From positions 38,728,801-38,792,800 of the forward strand of contig OY744519.1 of assembly GCA_963556195.1 (NCBI GenBank): a DNA stretch of 64,000 nt, written 5' to 3'. A program made the translations under genes and the position numbers. The stretch's first letter is position 1, and each line of letters begins with the position of its first letter. Positions 52,997 to 64,000 of this stretch are shown one piece after another. The notes beneath the pieces were generated by a model. That model saw only the letters and a list, made by a program, of their open reading frames with translations. It was not told where the DNA came from and did no database searches. Origin of the DNA: Sepiola atlantica (lineage: Eukaryota; Mollusca; Cephalopoda; Sepiida; Sepiolidae).

Positions 52997-53544
52997 ATGC
53001 CCCCCGAAGATCAAACTTAGGTCGTCATACTCGCCGTGCAGAAGCAAGGCGTCGATTACTTGCAAATCAAACTCATGAACAACTGGCATCTGAAAACTAA
53101 CAAGCTAGACAAAGGATGATTCAAGTACGTGCGAATGAATCAGCACAGCGACGTGCAGCCAGACTTGAAGAAGAACGATTGCGGGTACAACAATCCCGTC
53201 AGGCATCTTCAGATCTGCTTCGTTCACAACGTAACGAACGCGAGAGGCTGAGACTAGCAGATCGGCGTCAAACAAGGCTCCATGCTCAACAATCCCTGGA
53301 TTGGGATCGCCTAGCATTTCATTACAACCCTCATGAGGATTATAGTTTAAGCCACCATGTTCACATAGGCACTATGACTGAAGTGTGTCCCTATTGCAAA
53401 GCTCTGAAATTTAAGGGAGAAACTAAAGGATTGTGTTGTGCCGCAGGGAAAATTAAACTACCTCAACTGGCAGATCCACCAGAACCATTAAAAACTTTGC
53501 TTGCTGGTAATACGGCTGAATCAAAGCATTATGCTTCCAAATGA
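52997..53544 (+). pseudogene. Helitron Rep-helicase, N-terminal region
   Basis: ATG at 52997 is followed by a C6 run; one base change there shifts the frame so that it continues RRSNLGRHTRRAEARRRLLA from 53005, as Helitron proteins usually begin. A stop follows at 53098. The Arg/Gln/Glu-rich stretch and FHYNPHEDYSLSHHVHIGTM then CPYCKALKFKGETKGLCC (zinc-finger-like CxxC ... CC) continue to 53544. A deletion of about nine codons with frame change joins SKHYASK to the next part. Confidence 0.82.
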
Positions 53545-55538
53545 CGTCGTTCGCTGCAGAAACTATTACAGCTCAATTCATGCCAACTTTTAAAGTAAAA
53601 GGACAAATTTACCATAAAGTTGGATCTCTGCTTCCATATCTAGATGCTCAACATAAATTTCTACAAATGTATTTTATCGGTGATAACAATGATGAACTGA
53701 ATGCACGCTGTGGAATTTCAACCAGTATAAAAAGGTCCATTGTTTCCCAACTGCAAGATATGCTCCATAATAAAAACAATTTAGTTCTTTTATTCAAAAC
53801 TGCCATTGAAATGATGCCATCTGATACACACAAAATTATTATTCATGCTGACAAAACGCCTGCTGGAGAACATGTGCGAAGATTCAAGGCTCTAAGTATA
53901 GATGAAGTGGCAATTGTTATAGTTGGAGATCAATTTCAACCTAGGGATATTGTTCTTCATAGGAGGAATGACCAATTAACAAACATTGCTGCAACTCATC
54001 GATGCTACGATGCCCTGCAATATCCACTCCTTTTTTGAGATGGTGCTGATGGATATCATTTCAATGTTACCATGATAAATCCAGTTAGTGGCGAAGAAAC
54101 GGATAAGAAATGCAGCGCAATGAATTATTACTCATACCGAATTATTATTCGAGAGAACGAAAACAATCACATTCTGAAATGCCGCCAATTGTTCCACCAA
54201 TACATTGTAGACATGTATGCAAAAATTGAAACTGAACGTATGCTATTCATCCGTTTGAATCAGTCCAAACTTCGTTCTGAAGAATATGTTCATTTGCGAG
54301 ATGCAGTTGTAAATGATGGTAATACAACTAATGTTGGAAGACTAACAATTTTACCATCTTCATAATTAGGCAGTCCACGTCATATGCATGAGTACACTCA
54401 AGATGTATTTGCATATGTTCATCTCTATGGGCGTCCTGACCTCTTCATTACTTTTACATGCAACCCAGCTTGGAATGATATAAAACAACTTTTACTTCCT
54501 GGCCAATCATCAGTAGATAGACATGATATTACAGCGCGTGTATTCAGACAAAAGCTTAAATCGCTAATAAATTTCATTGTAAAACATAAAGTATTTGGTT
54601 CTGTGTGCTGCTGGATGTATTCAGTGGAATGGCAAAAGAGAGGATTGCCACACTCCCATATCCTAATCTGGCTCTACAACAAAATCGACAATGTAATATC
54701 TGCTGAATTACCTGATGCTGACATTGACAAGGATTTGCATGAAATTGTAATTAAACATATGATACACGGACCTTGCGGTATAATTAATCCAAATTCACAA
54801 TGCATGCTTGATGGAAAATGTTCAAAGCGATATCCCCGAGCATTACTACCCAACACAGTTACCGGAAATGATGAATACCCTTTATACAAAAGAAGGTCGG
54901 TAGAAGATGGCGGTAAATTAGCAACTTTACAAATGCGAAATGGCAATATAGAAGTTGATAACCGATGGGTTGTCCCATATTCACCTTTGCTATCAAAAAC
55001 CTACAAATCACACATCAATGTGGAATACTGTAACTCTGTTAAGTCCATCAAATACATTTGTAAGTATGTGAATAAAGGCAGCGATATGGCAGTTTTTGCC
55101 GTGCAAACACGTAGAAATGATCTGAATAAAAGCCTACATATTGATGAAATCACACAGTATCAAGCTGGAAGATACATAAGCAGGAATGAAGCGGTATGGC
55201 GAATTCTTTCTTTCCCCATACATGAACGAAGTCCGGCTATTGTGCACTTAGCGGTAGATCTAGAAAATGGACAACGTGTTTACTTTACAGCTTCGAATGT
55301 GGAACAAATAGCTTTGAATCCACCGGCTACAACATTAACGGCTTTCTTCATGTTATGTCAAACTGACACATTTGCAAAAACACTCCTCTATTCGGAAGTG
55401 CCTCAGTATTACACATGGAATAGGAGTAGACATTCATTTGAACGACGCAAACGAGGACAGCAAGTTGAAGGACAACCTGGAATATTCAAAGAAAACACAA
55501 TAGGCAGACTGTATACTATCCATCCCAAACAAGATTAA
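53541..55538 (+). pseudogene. Helitron Rep (HUH endonuclease) region
   Basis: One frame with stops at about 54036, 54363 and 55536. It starts CFQMTSFAAETITAQFMPTF ... GQIYHKVGSLLP. LYGRPDLFITFTCNPAWNDI is the first Rep block; EWQKRGLPHSHILIWL carries the HUH histidines (H-S-H); IKYICKYVNKGSDM has the two-tyrosine arrangement Y-x3-Y. Tyrosines attack DNA to start rolling-circle-like transposition. All motif residues are intact. RAAEYTAGRYI-like blocks (QYQAGRYISRNEAVWRI) follow. Confidence 0.87.
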
Positions 55539-55553
55539 TGTTTCTTTCTTCGC

Positions 55554-57430
55554 ATGTTGTTGGTAAATGTGCCTGGTCCAACATCATTCCAGCAATTAAA
55601 AATTGTCAATAGCATTACACATGCCACTTTTCGCAGTGCATGTCAAGCTCTCAATTTATTGGAAAATGACAGACACTGGGATGAATGCATTAATGATGCG
55701 TGCAACACATCCCATCCTAATAATATTCGTGCATTGTTTGCAATCATCTTGACCAATTGCTCCCCTTCATCTCCAATAGAGTTATGGGAGAAATATAAAT
55801 CACACATGGCCGAAGACATTTTCCATCAAATACGCGATGAAAATCCAAATACCTACCAGGATTTTACATCAGAAATCTATAATGAGGCATTGATAAGAAT
55901 TGAAAATGTGTGCTTAGAAATTGCAAACAAAGTTCTCAATCAATTAGGAATTACCTCGCCGACACGACCTGCTGCTGCTTTGTTTGATGTAGAATTACAT
56001 AGGGAAAAAAATTACAACACAGATTATCTTTTGTTGTATGTGCAAGAAAATATTCACAAACTAACACATGAGCAAAAAGCCATTTACAACAAAATAATGC
56101 AGACTGTAAATAATGGAGTGGGAAATATATTTTTCTTAGATGCGCGAGGAGGAATTGGTAAAACCTTCTTAATTAAATTTATTTTGGCAGCCATTCGATC
56201 ACAAAACGGCATAGCCTTAGCTCTTGCATCTTCAGGAATAGCTGCAACATTGCTACCAGGTGGACGAACTGCTCATTCAGCTTTGAAACTACCTTTAAAC
56301 ATGCAATTTATTGAAACTCCCATGTGCAATATTTCCAAAACATCAGGTATGGGAAAGGTATTACAAAAATGTAAACTTATTGTTTGGGATGAATGCACAA
56401 TGGCACACAAAAAATCACTGGAGGCTCTTGATCGGTCATTGCAAGATTTGCAGGGAAATAGTAGATTATTTGGGAATGCAGTGATATTGCTAGCTGGAGA
56501 TTTCAGGCAAACATTACCTATAATTCCTCGATCAACACCAGCAGATGAAATAAATGCTGCCTCAAATACTCCACTTTTTGGCGACATGTTAAGACATTAA
56601 ATTTGACTATAAATATTCGTGTCCAGCAGCAAAATAATCTATCACCAGAATTCTTTTCAAAACAATTGTTGGAAATTGGGAATGGAAAAGTGCCGGCTAA
56701 TCTCACTTCAGGGCGAATTTCATTGCCACACAACTTCTGTAATTTAGTTACATCAAAAGACGAATTAATTACAAAAGTATTCCCGGACATCAACATTCAT
56801 TTTAAGAATCACAGTTGGCTGAGTGAACGAGCAATTCTTGCACCGAAGAACAAAGATGTCCACGAACTCAACAATAATATTCAGTTGAACATTCATGGTG
56901 AGTTAGTCACATACAAGTCAGTCGACACTGTTGTAGAAGCAGATGAAGCAGTCAATTATCCCTCAGAGTTTTTGAATTCGCTAGATTTGCCAGGGATTCC
57001 ACCACATGTACTGCAATAAAAAATTGGTGTACTAATTATCATGCTGCGAAATATTAACAAGCCTAAGCTTTGTAATGGCACACGTCTTTCAGTAAAAAGA
57101 TTAATGACCAACATCATTGAAGCAACAATTTATACAGGGCCTTTCAAAGGTGAAGATGTCCTAATTCCGCGCATTCCAATGATTCCAACAGATCTGCCCT
57201 TTCAATTTAAGAGATTACAATTCCCAATTCGATTGGCATTTGCTATCACAATCAACAAAGCACAGGGACAATCTTTACAATTTTGTGGCTTATATTTACA
57301 TACTGATTGCTTCTCACATGGGCAATTATGCGTTGCATGTTCTAGAGTCGGCAAACCGGACAATCTCTTCATCTACACTGAAACGGGAACCACTAAGAAT
57401 ATTGTGTATCCACAAGTATTGGAAAATTAA
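55554..57430 (+). pseudogene. Helitron PIF1-like helicase region
   Basis: Walker A is FLDARGGIGKTFLIKF (GGIGKT instead of the common GGTGKT); Walker B is KLIVWDECTMAHKKSLEALD. AGDFRQTLPIIPRST is motif III. A frameshift near 56600 moves to the frame of SWLSERAILAPKNKDVHELN, and a stop near 57017 follows. The end has RLAFAITINKAQGQSLQFCG and QLCVACSRVGKPDNLFIYT, the last helicase motifs. It unwinds the DNA strand during transposition. The order and length agree with autonomous Helitrons. Confidence 0.87.
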
Positions 57431-57538
57431 ACCATTCATATTAAATGGCAACTTATGGAACTGGATCAAAATGAACTCCAAAAGGCCACCTCTTCATTTC
57501 AACTAACAGCCACAGCAACGCGTGGCCGGGTACAGCTA

Positions 57539-57587
<49 letters not shown>
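57539..57587. repeat. (TA)n at the Helitron 3' junction
   Basis: About 24 units starting at the T next to CTAG. Confidence 0.97.
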
Positions 57588-57589
<2 letters not shown>

Positions 57590-58510
57590 GGATTTATGTA
57601 TATGTCTGTCTATTTGTCTGAAGCTGAAACACTATCATTAGTTTTAATCGCTCTTATTCTATATCTACTTAAAACCGAAACTATATTATTAGTTTTGATA
57701 GCTATCTTGTCATATCTACTTGTCAGCTCATATATGTACCCATTTAAAAAAATTCCTAAAAATTAGGCGTCTTTCTAATGTACATCATTATTTTGTTTGA
57801 AGCTTTTAATAAATTTATATTCGACGCATGACTGCTTTGTTTAGATTTCTAGATGTATTTAAAATATTTTCCTCGATCATAATTCAAAGAAATATTCACA
57901 CATTTGGTAACCTGCCATCTGATTATTTGAACGCACAGAAATTTCTATTTTAAGATGTATATATAGATATATATATATATATAGAGAGAGAGAGTGAGAG
58001 AGTGAGAGAAAGAGACAGAGAGATAAAAAAGAGAGAGAACAAGATAATGAGAGAAATAAAATAAAACAACTAGCAAAAATATGCGACCAGAGGTAGAATA
58101 TATTTGCTAGTACATATGATTACAATAACAATATCATAATACATGTTTAATAATGTTATACTAATGGTAATAATGAACGATAAAATATATCAAGACAAAT
58201 TTGCTAGTTAAATAATAAAAGTACTAAATATAATTATTTCGGACTTTCGATATGAAAACACTTTACAAATCGAGGAGAAGATTTCTTTTTCAAACGGATG
58301 TATACGTCGAAAATTTAATATATGACAGAATGGGATGTCGTCATAGTTCGATACACTACGGTTTGAAGTAAATATGAATTGATTTTGTATTTTTTGTTAC
58401 TATTGTTATCATAACTATTTACTGTTGTCTCGTATTAAGTTGGTTACAAAACAAAACTGCATTATTCCGCCTTCTAAATTTAAAAAAAACTTTCTTACAC
58501 ACTACGCACA
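57588..58510. other. No recognisable gene; (GA)n tract at 57982-58040
   Basis: AT-rich DNA with one purine microsatellite. Confidence 0.5.
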
Positions 58511-58531
58511 ATTATTGACAATCTCTCTGTA

Positions 58532-58543
58532 CCTCTCTCTCTC

Positions 58544-58621
<78 letters not shown>

Positions 58622-58624
58622 TAT
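58532..58624. repeat. (CT)n-(AT)n microsatellite
   Basis: CT repeat to about 58575 then AT to 58624. Confidence 0.97.
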
Positions 58625-59129
58625 GATCAAAGGTGTTGTCGTACAGAATGTTACCAAGTTTTAAATAGCGAGTCGAGGACAATATAATGAAGAAAACATA
58701 TATAGTAATATATTAAATTCTCGGAAGACATTCGATTAAAACCTGTTTTAAAAAATAAAAAAAAGATCGACTAAAATTAACAGACTAAATCACAAGGTAC
58801 GTTTCAACCGACACATTTTCAAGGGAAATGTCGACGAATGTCGCTTAAAAACGGGGAAAAGAGTAATGTGAAGAGAACAAAACACCAAAAAAAAAATCGC
58901 CATTATAAACCGAAAAGGAATATATGGACATAATAGTCAAAGTACGTTTTCCTGTGGATAACTATATGATATATAAATATAGATATGCCTCGTAAAAATA
59001 GGTTGATATTTTTGTAAGTGGAAATAGCGTCTTCCACTTATCGTTAAGCAATACTCTTCTTTAAACGAAATATTCATGTAAGTGACTAATATCGCAGTAA
59101 AATATAAATAGACAGAACACGCTATAATT

Positions 59130-59430
59130 CCTCTTACCCTCAGTTGATAAAGTACTTGGTTTCGTATCAAATTTGCATGAATCAGCTTATAGGTGTTTTA
59201 ATCTCGGCGTGAGTAAACTTGCTATATCTAGCCGCATATCAAAATCGTGATAGCCGAATAGAAACTTATTAAAATGCTTTAAAATCATCAATAATAAACT
59301 TATAATGGGGAAAAATCTATACAGGTGATGAAACATTACTGAGATAGTTTCAGAAATGTGGCATTTATAATCACAGTTATGATCAAAGTTTCGAATCCCG
59401 GCGTGGATACACTATCTAGGCGAACTGAAG
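59130..59430 (+). repeat. tRNA-SINE-like pair of degenerate copies (tentative)
   Basis: CTCAGTTGATAAAGTACTTGG at 59140 resembles a tRNA A-box region and GTTTTAATCTCGGCGTGAG at 59195 a B-box region. About 185 bp on, GTTTCGAATCCCGGCGTGGA (near 59387) is a better B box, followed by ACACTATCTAGGCG against ACTTGCTATATCTAGCCG in the first copy. Confidence 0.4.
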
Positions 59431-59461
59431 AGTCGTAAACGATGTCAAGACTTCTGCGGAT

Positions 59462-59464
<3 letters not shown>

Positions 59465-59552
<88 letters not shown>

Positions 59553-59604
59553 TTACACATATATGTTTGTATATATATATATATTTATATATATATATTA
59601 TATT

Positions 59605-59636
<32 letters not shown>

Positions 59637-59637
59637 G

Positions 59638-59668
<31 letters not shown>

Positions 59669-59698
59669 GTTTATATACATATGTGTATATATATCATA

Positions 59699-59732
<34 letters not shown>
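59465..59732. repeat. Long compound (TA)n tract
   Basis: About 270 bp of TA repeats with few interruptions. Confidence 0.97.
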
Positions 59733-59735
<3 letters not shown>

Positions 59736-60131
59736 CATGATAAAGGCCAGTATACTGAAATCATATGCCCTTAATAGGGTTAAGATGAAATTTCATATAC
59801 AGCAAATGTACAAAAGCAAGGTAATCCCCCAAATTGTTACACGTTTATTGTAATTAATTAAAGGAATGACTAGATATAAACCGAACCATTTCATTATCAC
59901 ATCAATACAGTAGAAATCTATATGTATGAGTGGATGAAGTGCGTGAGGTGCGCTGAAGAAAAATTCCTTCTAGTAAAATACATAGCCCTGTTGTGCTCGC
60001 ATACCCTTAATGACGATACAAGTATAAATATTTTGGAATTTCCTTCCTGCTGTACATTTAGTGTGTATAGATGTTCATCTTAACCATATTAAGGGCATAT
60101 GATTTCAGTATACTGGCATTTATCATGAAAG
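59733..60131. mobile_element. Inverted-repeat (fold-back/MITE-like) element
   Basis: Left arm 59733-59822 and right arm 60046-60131 are inverted copies (CATGATAAAGGCCAGTATAC and its near-complement GTATACTGGCATTTATCATG, then ATCATATGCCCTTAATA). A roughly 220-bp middle has no gene. The outer left end touches the (TA)n tract. Confidence 0.75.
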
Positions 60132-60316
60132 GTCACTACTTTTGTAAAGGCTATGCCTCAATATAATGGTAATTTTAAAGTTTTTTTTAAATTTTCTGGA
60201 AGACTAAGGTATATGGTGAACCAAAATTAAGAAACCATCAACTAGACAATAGAACCTCTATTTCTGCCAAAAATCAACTGAATCATTCAAATAGTTGATC
60301 AGATAAAGGGTGGCAC

Positions 60317-60356
60317 ATATGTACGTACGTACGTGCGTACGTACGTACGTACGTAC
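60317..60356. repeat. (ACGT)n tetranucleotide repeat
   Basis: Self-complementary GTAC/ACGT units, about nine, with one GTGC variant. Confidence 0.9.
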
Positions 60357-60578
60357 ACACGGATAACATGATTTCATGATTGCATTTTCTTGATCTCTGG
60401 GTTGCCTTGACTTATGATGTTGAAATTCTACACACTTATAGAAACTATCAAATACAAATTTGGTGCAAAGTTTTAACCAATTAGGTTTATTGTTTTTTGA
60501 GTGATCAAAGCAATGAGATGTTAAGCATAGGTCATTCTTGAAGTATGTTAAGGGATAGCGCGCTCTCTCGCCTCCTTG

Positions 60579-60620
60579 ATATATATATATATATATATAT
60601 ATTACCTTACATATATATAC

Positions 60621-60673
<53 letters not shown>

Positions 60674-60705
60674 GCATATTTCGACACACCCACACACACA
60701 CACAG

Positions 60706-60738
<33 letters not shown>

Positions 60739-60742
60739 TATG

Positions 60743-60775
<33 letters not shown>

Positions 60776-60784
60776 ACGTGTGTG
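60579..60784. repeat. Cluster of (TA)n and (CA)n microsatellites
   Basis: Several TA tracts separated by CACACA and TGTGTG. Confidence 0.95.
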
Positions 60785-62009
60785 TAATGTCAAAAACATT
60801 GTTCCAAACAATAAGAAATTTCAAGTTTAGAATCAACACATTCTTATGGTTCTTACCTCTTGATTTTGAGATGATATGAATATAATCTATTGTGTTTTTG
60901 TGCTGTCTCTGTGTGTCTGTGTTTCAACCTGAGGTATATCTGGAAATGAAGCGTAATATCAAGTTTAAACAAGAATTTTAAAACAAAAATTCAAACGGGT
61001 TTTATTTATTTTGTATTTGTTTTGCTAAGAAAAATGACGTTGAGCTCGTGACTGATATACACACAGCGGAAGAAGGGTTCAGTGTATGTTAGTTATTTCA
61101 TTGTATCCATAACACCATTGTCCATGGTTTGTACGGAATCGAATTATAGTAATTATAAACGTATCGTAAGAATAGTTACGTTTTTAAGAATTATGACTAA
61201 TGAAGTAAACATTTTCTTTTAATAAACACTTCCTGAAAGTATGTAATTCAGATAAAATTAACAGTGAATATAGGGTTGCACAATTTTCAAGTCATTTCAT
61301 CAGAAACGGCATTAATTGGGCCGAGTATTTTAAATAAAACCAAGACAAGTAAAAACAATGCGAATATTCACAGCGAGCCTGGGTTTATTTCGGAGTTTAC
61401 CTTTTGCTCGACTAGTTTCACTATCACAGCTTGAAAGTCTAGTGTACTTTACTATATACCTCAGTCTAGTGTACCCTATTATAAATACTAAAAGCTGGAG
61501 CGAATATATATTGATAAATATTTTTTAAAGTGTCTTAATTAAAGTGATAGAGTAGAGCAGCAGAAGTTAAATTCGGTACGCCTAACACACAGGTAGTATC
61601 TGTAATAATTACACTACGTAACTTACTATATATAATGATGTCTCAGTTTAGATGAAATTTTTAATCAAAATATATGTTACAAAATAATACCATGATAAGC
61701 GTTTCTATATCTAAAATAAATAATGTGTTTTGAAAGTTTTTAAAATGTAAAAATGATGAGGCCAGCCTTTTTAAATGAGATAGAGGCGATACAATAGAGC
61801 TTAACGAAGCCAACATATACTTGTCAAGAGAAGTGGAAAAACTTACGACCATTAACTCACGTTGTATGCGAATAGGTTATGAGATCGGTAACAAGCTTGT
61901 TATTGTTGTACTAACGAGTAATTTAGTTTTATTATCATGCTAAATCTGAATAAGTGCATAATGGGTGCACGTACACATATTTCTATAGCAACATATTATC
62001 TTATCTCTA

Positions 62010-62012
<3 letters not shown>
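60785..62012. other. No recognisable gene
   Basis: AT-rich; no motif seen. Confidence 0.5.

Positions 62013-62056
<44 letters not shown>
62013..62056. repeat. (AT)n microsatellite
   Basis: About 22 AT units. Confidence 0.97.
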
Positions 62057-62061
<5 letters not shown>

Positions 62062-62675
62062 GGTGTGTATGTGGAAAAGGAAAATAGAAAAACAAAATTA
62101 TTTATATATTCATCAAAGTGTCGTCTTTAATTAGAGACTTTCTTGTGATGATGCTCATGACAAATAAAATACAAGTTCAATATGTGAAAGTAGTTCATAC
62201 ATTTCTGACGTGAAAATAATGATTTTACTTTTTTTTTCGAACGAACAATAGCAGTTAGAAATCAAAATGTATGATGTGTTTATGAAATTAAATTAGTGTT
62301 TTCTTTCTTCTTATTATCATTATTACTTTATTATCAGAATTATGTACACAGTTTTCTCGGGAATGTGGTGTAAAATATTTAATCTTGATCTAAATACAAG
62401 TTGAAGTTTGCTGATACAACGGAAATACATTGTAGAACACGTTAAGTTGTGTAATTATGTTATAGTTTATAATGAGTGCTGATTCAAGAGGTATTTGCCG
62501 AGACTATTCTCAAATCAATGTAATGAGTCTAGCTCGTTTAAAGTTAAAAGAATGAACGTTGTAATGCATGATGAATATTTTATTCAGTCAATAATACAAT
62601 AATTTACAACTTTATAAATAAAGTATGTATTCCAAAAATACAAACTACATCACAAACTATAAAAAAATACATTAA
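62057..62675. other. No recognisable gene
   Basis: AT-rich; no motif seen. Confidence 0.5.
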
Positions 62676-62867
62676 AAACAAGAAGAAATATCCGAGAAAA
62701 CAGGTATATATAGTGTGGCATTCAATAATTGTCATCAGATATACGTTGGTAAAACCCAACGGGAAATAAAGAAACATATTGATGAACATAAAATAGATAT
62801 AGGAAATGACAATTTCCTGGAGGCATTATTCTCTCATGCTTTACAACGTGATCATTCTTTCACTTAA
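62676..62867 (+). pseudogene. Penelope-like element GIY-YIG endonuclease fragment
   Basis: The plus-strand frame reads EKTGIYSVAFNNCHQIYVGK, TQREIKKHIDEHKIDI and LEALFSHALQRDHSFT before a TAA at 62865. GIY, then about 11 residues, then YVGKT, then R and EHK.DI are the conserved parts of the GIY-YIG nuclease at the C-terminus of Penelope-like elements, where it nicks the target. N..C is reduced to one visible Cys. Nothing of the RT precedes it, because a stop lies at 62673. Confidence 0.75.
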
Positions 62868-62984
62868 ACAAGTTAGACTCATTAAATTACAAAAAAAACA
62901 GGGATGCAACACTGCGGCGATTCGGATCCTAAAAGATAGTGCGGTCGAAGCTCGTTTTGCGCCCTGTTAAAAAGTTAACAAACT

Positions 62985-63250
62985 AGTGGGGGATGCACTA
63001 ACACAGATGTGACAACAACACTCAATGTATTGACAAATGGTGGCTTTATAGATACATAGTATATGGCAGGGGTGCGAAAGTTTCTAGCCCAGTAGATGGA
63101 GCCTATATATTTTTGGCACTTCAATATATTCATTTTAATTTAAGTTGATTGTGAAGTCGAATAGTTTTAATATTGAACTCTCGCGAAAGCGTTATCAGAT
63201 GTGACAATCGGTGGTTTGAAATGTGTATTATAATTGTTAAATAGCCATAT
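62985..63250 (-). pseudogene. LINE ORF2 C-terminal fragment
   Basis: Minus strand reads IYKATICQYIECCCHICVSA (about 63060-63005), the (L/I)YKS.IRP..EYC.HIW block. The nucleotide sequence matches 39.87-40.11 kb, including GATGTGACAACAA and TGACAATCGGTGGTTT. Confidence 0.65.
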
Positions 63251-64000
63251 AAATCGGTGATGTATTATTGAATTCGGTGGTGAACAACTAATTCAGATGA
63301 TATTGCGTTACCACTGAATAATCATTGCTCCATAGTCAAATCTTACTCGTTTTATTAAGATATACTTAGTTATGGGTTTAATAGAATCAGTAACTCTTGA
63401 TCCAACGACACGTACATACATAAAAATTATCAAGAACTAGTTAACGAAAAATATTTCAAGTTATTACTACCTGTAACCGGATTTTTTTTTAATTCACCTG
63501 GTTAGCTTTGAAATAATAATGGAAACATTAACAACGAAAACAAAAACAATAAATAAAATTTGCAACTCACTCTTTATTAGTTTCTATGGATCAGGTTGAA
63601 ATATTTCGCAATTATTTTAATGTATGTTTTTTTAAAAATAGTGTTCCCTTTTGTTGATTGCTAATTTTCGGATTGCTTTCCTTCTCATTCAGTCAATAGA
63701 AACACCAACTGACGTTTAGTTTGCCTTTGTCAGATCCAAAGTCGAACATATGTTCATGAAAAACGCGTGATTTTGTTTTTTTCAAATTTCATTTGCAACC
63801 GTTTTGTAACGAGTGTTTTTGTTATACCCTCGAATGTTTTAAATACATTTTTTATATTCTGACAATTCTACAGTATAATTCTATCAAGACATATGTACAT
63901 CTATGATCTTTAAGAAATTAGAAGCAACATGATATTAATATACATAAATATAAGTATAACTTTTTTATTTATACAAACATTATTGGTTACATATGTGCAT
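63251..64000. other. No recognisable gene
   Basis: AT-rich to the window end; nothing identified. Confidence 0.5.

Larger units (their letters stand above)
51810..57538 (+). mobile_element. Helitron, nearly full length
   Basis: The 3' end is AGCAACGCGTGGCCGGGTAC AG CTAG at 57538, followed by T, the standard CTRR|T end. The 5' end is probably TCATACATTATAT at 51810, after an A, fitting insertion between A and T. An (AT)n tract sits just inside the 5' end and a (TA)n tract follows the 3' end. One long gene (52997-57430) encodes Rep and helicase. Lesions are few: two frameshifts, about four stops and one small deletion. A 310-bp tandem repeat occupies the leader. Confidence 0.88.

Overview
The window is metazoan nuclear DNA built almost entirely from transposable elements in different states of decay. 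I could not identify a host protein-coding gene in it. The AT-rich background, very long (TA)n tracts, the mix of LINE, Penelope, Ty3/Gypsy, mariner and Helitron families, and the style of the LINE proteins suggest a lophotrochozoan, most likely a cephalopod mollusc. That assignment is inference from family resemblance and not from a marker gene.

Layout. 1-3.5 kb: an old LINE reverse-transcriptase (RT) frame split by a tandem LTR-internal-LTR-internal-LTR array of an internally deleted Ty3/Gypsy-type element (minus strand). 5.8-7.1 kb: a fold-back DNA transposon carrying a SINE whose head resembles U2 snRNA. 7.2-8.1 kb: a 162-bp tandem dimer and a Penelope RT fragment. 9.1-9.65 kb: a palindromic, internally deleted mariner. 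10.5-11.0 and 11.9-14.7 kb: minus-strand LINE copies. 16.8-17.7 kb: a Helitron 3' terminus followed by a 35-bp minisatellite. 21.0-21.4 kb: a second U2-headed SINE with a perfect 9-bp target-site duplication. 22.0-23.35 kb: an IS630/Tc1/mariner-type element with TA duplication. 23.4-29 kb: remains of several LINEs. 31.1 kb: a hammerhead-ribozyme-like motif. 31.24-33.37 kb: a DNA element with about 140-150-bp terminal inverted repeats (TIRs) and a roughly 550-codon protein that I cannot assign to a named superfamily.

33.5-38.8 kb: a complete but mutated Ty3/Gypsy element (plus). 39.6-42.5 kb: a minus-strand LINE. 42.8-46.9 kb: a second Ty3/Gypsy element (minus) with a perfect 5-bp duplication. 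47-48 kb: small tandem duplications and a promoter-like cluster. 48-51.8 kb: AT-rich DNA and microsatellites. 51.8-57.5 kb: a nearly full-length Helitron with HUH Rep and PIF1-like helicase. 57.5-64 kb: microsatellites, a 90-bp-arm inverted repeat, tRNA-SINE-like copies, a Penelope GIY-YIG endonuclease fragment and a LINE tail.

Functionally nothing here forms a host pathway. The interest lies in element architecture: nested insertions, tandem LTR arrays, a chimeric snRNA-SINE, a possible ribozyme, and an unassigned TIR transposon. All coding regions carry frameshifts or stops, so they are called as pseudogenes unless stated. Identities rest on protein motifs read by eye; no database search was run.
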